Below, piece after piece: positions 23,573 through 27,680 of a stretch of 27,680 nt of DNA. The translations under genes were made by a program, and so were the position numbers. Where the stretch lies: contig NZ_LR698973.1 in NCBI RefSeq assembly GCF_902381825.1, positions 220,155 through 247,834 on the forward strand, in the 5' to 3' direction. Positions within the stretch are counted from its first letter, which is position 1. Each line of letters begins with the position of its first letter. The stretch is from Pseudocoprococcus catus. Its GTDB lineage: Bacteria; Bacillota; Clostridia; Lachnospirales; Lachnospiraceae. Under the pieces are notes generated by a model. The model was not told the origin of the DNA, ran no database searches, and saw nothing but the letters and a program-made list of their open reading frames with translations.

Positions 23573-24025
23573 TTATGAGAAATCGGTTGTTTCTCTGTTA
23601 TTCAGGAAAATATGGTGTGTATGATAAGTGAAGCTGAAAAGCATATCGGCATTTTCTTTACTGCCGTCTAAAAAGGAAATATCATCGGCAAGGATAAAAA
23701 GAATTGCTAACAGCTTCTTGATATATCCAGTGTAGCAGGCATAATCTACATAGATGTTGGCGATATATCCCTCGGCAAATTCTATCAGGTCAGCGTCAAT
23801 TTCAAAGCTGTTGGATAACTCGTAAACGGTCTTGATGAATTTGTCCTTATCAGCAATTCGTTCTTTACTTGGAACACTTCTGCGGTTCTTCTGTATGAAT
23901 TTCAAAAAATCATCAGCTTCCGTAAAGTCGGGAGTGACTGAGCTGTCAGTTCCCAAATCTGTTTTGTAATCCTCAAATTTCTCTTTTTCAAACCGATTAC
24001 TGAATATTATCTTTTGTTCGTCCAT
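23573..24025 (-). CDS. unknown soluble protein (150 aa)
   Basis: It reads on the minus strand from the ATG at 24025 to a TAA at 23573. The N-terminus is acidic (MDEQKIIFSNRFEKEKFEDY), followed by a predicted helical body (FLKFIQKNRRSVPSKERIAD, LIEFAEGYIANIYVDYACY) and a hydrophobic segment (KKLLAILFILADDISFL). No signal peptide. I cannot match a family. It is the only minus-strand gene in the window and diverges from the Xre regulator, an arrangement often seen for a regulated pair. Its coding quality is good, with no frame interruption, so it is likely real. Confidence 0.65.
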   Translation of the reverse strand: MDEQKIIFSNRFEKEKFEDYKTDLGTDSSVTPDFTEADDFLKFIQKNRRSVPSKERIADKDKFIKTVYELSNSFEIDADLIEFAEGYIANIYVDYACYTGYIKKLLAILFILADDISFLDGSKENADMLFSFTYHTHHIFLNNRETTDFS

Positions 24026-24156
24026 TCCTTTTACCCCTAAGTTTATTCTATGGAGATTGTTTAACTTGGCTCTTGGGTTGTGATTTGTCTTTCGCCATTA
24101 ACAATCGTGAATTACTACTTTTATAGTATAACATAAAAATAGTTGGAAATCATCAC

Positions 24157-24221
24157 TAATAGTTGGTTTGACTTCCTTTGGGTGCGTGTGATTTGAAATC
24201 GACTTAACCTATACTATTAGT
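24157..24221 (+). promoter_or_regulatory. inverted operator-like repeats between divergent genes
   Basis: ACTAATAGT (24157-24165) and ACTATTAGT (24213-24221) are perfect inverted copies 47 bp apart in the AT-rich gap between the minus-strand gene and xre. TATACT occurs on the plus strand beside the right copy (24209) and on the minus strand near 24130 (TATACT in ATAGTATAAC). They may be sites for the Xre protein. No good -35 was found for the plus-strand promoter. Confidence 0.5.
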
Positions 24222-24250
24222 TATGGAAACACACTAAGGGAGGTGATGTG

Positions 24251-24514
24251 ATGAAGCTCGATACAATCGGCAAGAATATAAGAAAGTTCCGACTTGCAAG
24301 GAAATTACGCCAAGAAGATTTGGCTGAGAAAACAGATTTGACAACAAATTATATTGGTATGGTTGAGCGTGGAGAGAAAATTCCGTCACTCGAAACTTTC
24401 ATAAAGATAGTAAATGCTTTAGGTGTATCATCGGATATGGTTCTTACAGATGTTCTGGAAACGGGATATATGAAGTTCCGCCAACAAGCAACGCAAACTA
24501 TGGTTGGATACTGA
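24251..24514 (+). pseudogene. Xre-type regulator with lost C-terminus
   Basis: The start at 24251 follows GGGAGGTGATGTG. Residues 1-65 form a complete Cro/C1-type helix-turn-helix domain: IGKNIRKFRLARKLRQEDLA, EKTDLTTNYIGMVERGEKIP, LETFIKIVNALGVS. After VLETGYMKF (24478) the sequence is out of frame with the HsdM gene that follows and adds RQQATQTMVGY before a stop. Family members usually continue for another 30-40 residues. The DNA-binding domain may still fold and act, so it could remain a functional truncated repressor. Confidence 0.72.
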
Positions 24515-25137
24515 ATATTGTTTCCAAACTCTCTCAAAACGGTGTGGCAGGTTTCCTGCTTGCCAATGGTGCATTATCTGATGATGGTACAGAGTTGAAA
24601 ATCAGACAGCAGCTTATAGAAAATCACTTGGTAGAAGCGATTATTATTCTTCCGAGAAACCTTTTCTATACCACTGACATCAGCGTTACCCTTTGGGTAC
24701 TCAATAAGAATAAAAAGGCTCGTGTTGTTGAACAGAACGGAAAGCTAAAACGCTATCGTAATCGAGAAGATGAAATACTCTTTATGGATTTACGACAGAT
24801 GGGAAGTCCTTATGAGAAGAAGTACATTGAATTGACAGAGGAAGATAGAGCCAAAGTTACAAGTGTATATCATAACTGGCAGCAGGAAGGCTATGAGGAA
24901 ACTTATGAGAATGTGCCGGAATTTTGCTATTCTGCTTCTTTTGATGAAGTAAAGGAAAAAGGATTTACTCTTGTGCCGAGCAGATATATTGAGTTTGTCA
25001 ATCGTGATGAGAACATCGACTTTGATACAAAAATGAAGTCATTGCAGGGAGAACTCAAAGAACTTCTTGTTCAAGAGGAAAAATCCAAAGCAGATTTACT
25101 AAAGGTAATGGAGGAACTGGGTTATGGAATTAACTAA
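24478..25137 (+). pseudogene. hsdM: type I restriction methyltransferase HsdM, C-terminal part
   Basis: In the frame beginning at 24478 the sequence reads PPTSNANYGWILNIVSKLSQ, then NGVAGFLLANGALSDDGTEL, IRQQLIENHLVEAIIILPRN and LFYTTDISVTLWVLNKNKKA, the C-terminal half of HsdM after the NPPF catalytic motif. The N-terminal two-thirds, including the SAM-binding motif, is missing. It is joined directly to the xre gene. The ATG-less start at 24544 (GTG) is internal. The stop overlaps the HsdS start by 14 bases, as usual in such operons. Not expected to methylate DNA. Confidence 0.85.
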
Positions 25138-25591
25138 GTGCAAACTCGGAGAACTTATAACCCAAAGGCGAGAGAAAAATGATGGCTCAGATTTGCCAAT
25201 CTGCGGAGTATCAAAAGATGGGTTAATTCCACCAAAACAGAAAGATGCTGATACATCAATTTATAATGTATTTTATAGAGATGATTTTATTTTTAATCCG
25301 GCTCGAATGGAATTAAATTCAATAGCTATCAATGATATGTATGACCGTGCTATATGTTCCTCTTTATATGAAGTGTTTTATGTTCATAGAACAGATTTGT
25401 TGTTGCCACATTATTTGGAGCTGATAATAAGACAGAACTCCTTCAAGAATATGGGTATAGATTATGAAGAAAAAGCTTTCTATGATATTTTGAAAGCAGT
25501 TTCCAAGAAGTTTGAGTTTGAATATCCGGACGATAAAATGATTGAACTATCCAAGAGGATAAAGTTGATTGTTGATGATAAGTCACGCTAA
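25124..25591 (+). pseudogene. in-frame fusion of HsdS N-terminus to HsdR C-terminal segment
   Basis: The frame starts at an ATG following GGAGGAACTGGGTT, inside the hsdM stop, and its first ~104 residues (MELTKCKLGELITQRREKND, FNPARMELNSIAINDMYDRA) look like an HsdS specificity subunit's first target-recognition domain. From about base 25437 it becomes SFKNMGIDYEEKAFYDILKA, KKFEFEYPDDKMIELSKRIK and VDDKSR, typical of the C-terminal region of HsdR. The second recognition domain and central helix of HsdS and the nuclease/translocase parts of HsdR are absent. The frame ends at TAA 25591 where the Mrr-like gene begins. Not expected to work in restriction. Confidence 0.72.
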
Positions 25592-26129
25592 GAACAAATC
25601 GAAAAACAAGCCAGTAGAAACACTGGAGGTTGAAGACGAGGAGAATGAATCCACAGATGACGAATTGTTAGATGATTTCAAGGTAAAACTTCAGAGTGCA
25701 ATCGCTAATATGTCTCCAGCAAAGTTTGAACAATTTTCACGAGCACTTCTTACAAAGATGGGAGTGGAGTTTACCAACAAAGGGGTTCAGGTGTCAAATG
25801 ATGGTGGTATAGATGGCTATGGATATCACGTAGATGCCGATGATTTTAGAACAACCAGAGTGGTTATTCAGTGTAAAAGATTTAATTCAAATCCAGTGAG
25901 TGAGCCGGATATCAATCAATTTCTTGGGGCGATGAACAAATATCAAGCCGATTATGGAGTATTTATTACTAATAGCCGATTTACCAATAAGGCAAGAGAG
26001 GCTGCGAGAGAAGGTACGCCGATAACATTGATTGACGGAAATGATTTAATCAGACTGGTTATTAAATATGAATTGTATATAACACCAGTCACAACATATG
26101 TATTGGATGGTTTTTATACCGAAGATTGA
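25575..26129 (+). pseudogene. Mrr-type restriction endonuclease, N-terminus lost
   Basis: From about 25590 the frame gives KNKSKNKPVETLEVEDEENE then a complete Mrr catalytic domain: MSPAKFEQFSRALLTKMGVE, GGIDGYGYH with the catalytic aspartate, and RVVIQCKRF with the QxK motif, ending YVLDGFYTED. Mrr proteins carry an N-terminal winged-helix domain of about 100 residues that is not here. The available starts (ATG 25575, TTG 25569) have no ribosome site and read through HsdR-derived sequence in another frame. The catalytic residues are intact. Mrr enzymes cut modified DNA; activity of this fragment is doubtful. Confidence 0.75.
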
Positions 26130-26179
26130 CACTAACGATAGCATAATTTACTCGAAGGAATTTTAGAAGGGAGCATAGA

Positions 26180-26872
26180 ATGATGGCAAAGCAAAAGACC
26201 TATATCGCAATTGACCTCAAATCATTCTATGCTTCTGTGGAGTGTAAAGAGCGAAATCGTGACCCTTTGACAACAAATCTTGTGGTTGCAGATAAAAGCA
26301 GGACAGAGAAAACCATCTGCCTTGCGGTATCTCCGTCATTAAAAAGTTATGGGATACCCGGCAGACCACGCTTGTTTGAAGTCGTGCAAAAGGTAAAAGA
26401 AGCTAATAACAACCGAAGATGGAAAGCACCAAATCGTACATTTACTGGTTCATCTGATGACAGTACAGAATTAAATGCGAATCCAGCATTGGAGATTGAT
26501 TATATCGTTGCACCACCTCGTATGGCATACTATCTGGAGTATAGCACTAAGATTTACAGTGTTTACTTGAAATACATTGCTCCGGAAGATATATTCCCTT
26601 ACTCGATTGATGAAGTATTCATAGATGCAACAAATTATCTGAACACCTATCAGATGACTGCAAGGGAACTTGCCATGACGATGATACAGGATGTTTTGAA
26701 AACAACAGGAATCACAGCAACAGCCGGAATCGGCACGAATATGTACTTGTGTAAAATTGCGATGGATATCGTGGCAAAGCATATTGAGCCGGACAAGGAC
26801 GGTGTGCGAATTGCCGAATTGGATGAAATGTCTTACCGCAGACAGCTATGGAATCATAGACCGCTTAGATAA
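26180..26872 (+). pseudogene. Y-family (ImpB/UmuC-type) DNA polymerase, C-terminally truncated
   Basis: The start is ATG at 26180 after GAAGGGAG. Residues show the Y-family catalytic core: IAIDLKSFYASVECKERN with the first metal-binding aspartate, and YSIDEVFIDATNYL carrying the SIDE motif, followed by IGTNMYLCKIAMDIVAKHIE. The sequence follows the family as far as MSYRRQLWNHRPL (about 26855) and stops at 26872. Normal length is about 450-500 residues, so the DNA-binding thumb and little finger are missing. Mobile elements often carry such UV-repair polymerases. Probably inactive. Confidence 0.82.
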
Positions 26873-26957
26873 TGTGAACGATAGAATGTGTAGAGAACTT
26901 GGACTGTATTATGATAGCAATTACAACTTAGTTATTAAAAAAGATAATTCTAAGTAA
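26850..26957 (+). pseudogene. C-terminal remnant of an unidentified gene
   Basis: In a different frame from the polymerase the DNA encodes GIIDRLDNVNDRMCRELGLY then YDSNYNLVIKKDNSK and a TAA, directly followed by a terminator. It reads like a true protein end, joined to the polymerase at a junction near 26850-26860. Parent gene not recognised. Confidence 0.45.
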
Positions 26958-26968
26958 AAGTTAAACTA

Positions 26969-27010
26969 CCCTTTGAGAGAGGAGAAATCCTTTTCTCAAA
27001 GGGCTTTTTC
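26969..27010 (+). terminator. strong intrinsic terminator
   Basis: CCCTTTGAGA pairs perfectly with TCTCAAAGGG (26994-27003), extended inward by AGGA/TCCT, and CTTTTTC follows. Confidence 0.88.
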
Positions 27011-27090
27011 TATTTATACGGATATTCGCAAACTACTAGATAAAGCCAAAACTTCATATACTCTAAGCACAAGGAGGTTGAGGTTTGGCT

Positions 27091-27680
27091 ATGAACAACA
27101 GTTTAACAGAAGTACATCCGGAGCTTGTTTCGGAGTGGTCGGAGAAGAACTTACTGCTTACACCTGATGACATTACTTTCGGTTCAAATAAAAAAAGTAT
27201 GGTGGAAAGGTGCTTGCGGTCACGAATGGCAGACAAGCATTAAGGCTCGTTCCAATGGAGAAAAATGCCCTATATGTTCCGGTGCGAGAGTGATTGCAGG
27301 GATTAACGATTTGGCGACATTAGAGCCGCTACTGGAAAAGCAGTGGTCGGAAAAGAATAAGATAAAACCGACAGAGGTTTCTATTGGCTCTCATAAAAAA
27401 GTGATTTGGAGATGTGAGAAAGGTCACGAGTGGGAAGCAGCCGTTAAGAGCAGGACAATAAATAAAACAGGTTGCCCGTATTGCTCCCATAATAAAGTGT
27501 TGGCAGGATTTAATGACCTTGCAACACTTCTGCCGGATATAGCTGCCGAGTGGTCGGAGAAGAACTTGCCATTGAAGCCTGATGAAGTAAATGCAAAGTC
27601 GAGGAAAAATGTCTGGTGGAGATGCGGTAAATGCGGTAACGAGTGGAAATCAGTTATCAATGCCCGTGTGAAAGGTACGG
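27091..27680 (+). pseudogene. zinc-ribbon repeat protein with a frameshift, 3' end outside the window
   Basis: The start follows AAGGAGGTTGAGGTTTGGCT and reads MNNSLTEVHPELVSEWSEKN before stopping at 27243. A +1 base in the A7 run at 27190-27196 shifts the frame; continuing in the other frame gives VWWKGACGHEWQTSIKARSN and so on to the window end without a stop. Three repeats of about 66 residues (xxxLxPDxxxEWSEKN, KKVWWKCxxGHEW, GCPYC) match the probable zinc-ribbon domain (DUF4379-like) whose CxxC/H clusters bind zinc. Such proteins are frequent in accessory regions, often near restriction genes, and their role is unclear. A sequencing error is a real alternative for the frameshift. Confidence 0.75.

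Overview
The window is mobile DNA from a low-GC Gram-positive gut-type bacterium, most likely a Clostridia/Lachnospirales member. This rests on family-level resemblance to Tn1549-like integrative conjugative elements (ICEs), AGGAGG-type ribosome binding sites, a sortase-anchored CnaB adhesin and a Maff-2 protein. No rRNA, tRNA or CRISPR array was seen.

Layout. (1) 1-12204 and 21849-23508 are pieces of one outer ICE: ParA (5' end outside the window), ParB, a 1416-residue thioester/CnaB adhesin, a cluster of small genes, a methylase/helicase polyvalent protein, a primase-like DUF3991-type protein, the coupling protein (VirD4/TraG), a Maff-2 protein, a TrbL-like channel protein and a lysozyme/peptidase. 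(2) 12197-21852 is a complete second element of 9,655 bp inserted inside the trbL-like gene. It carries a RepA-like ATPase, a MobV relaxase, a ParB, a PC4-like protein, a TnpX/TndX-type large serine recombinase with TnpW and TnpV, a TetR-flavodoxin-KTR cassette, and two sigma-region-4-like proteins. (3) 23573-27680 is accessory or defence DNA: an unknown minus-strand gene, a divergent Xre regulator, fragments of type I restriction genes (HsdM, HsdS, HsdR), an Mrr-type nuclease fragment, a truncated Y-family polymerase and a frameshifted zinc-ribbon repeat protein.

How it works together. The inner element looks complete: recombinase, mobilisation gene, intact att duplications and end repeats. 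The outer element does not. It has lost gene interiors at three places, a further four abrupt gene-to-gene junctions occur in the flanking accessory block, and its trbL is split. No outer relaxase or VirB4 is visible here. The simplest reading is a live mobilisable element inside a decaying ICE, but an assembly that dropped segments could give the same picture.

The most interesting signals are: a TnpV gene overprinted in the +1 frame inside the helicase gene, with a second TnpV homologue in the inner element; the exact att sites (near-palindrome with a central GA) that reconstruct trbL; a 30-bp-matched inverted repeat bracketing a 374-bp GC-rich interval before the relaxase (candidate oriT or structured RNA); a TetR promoter with two nearly identical operators; and the series of truncation junctions.
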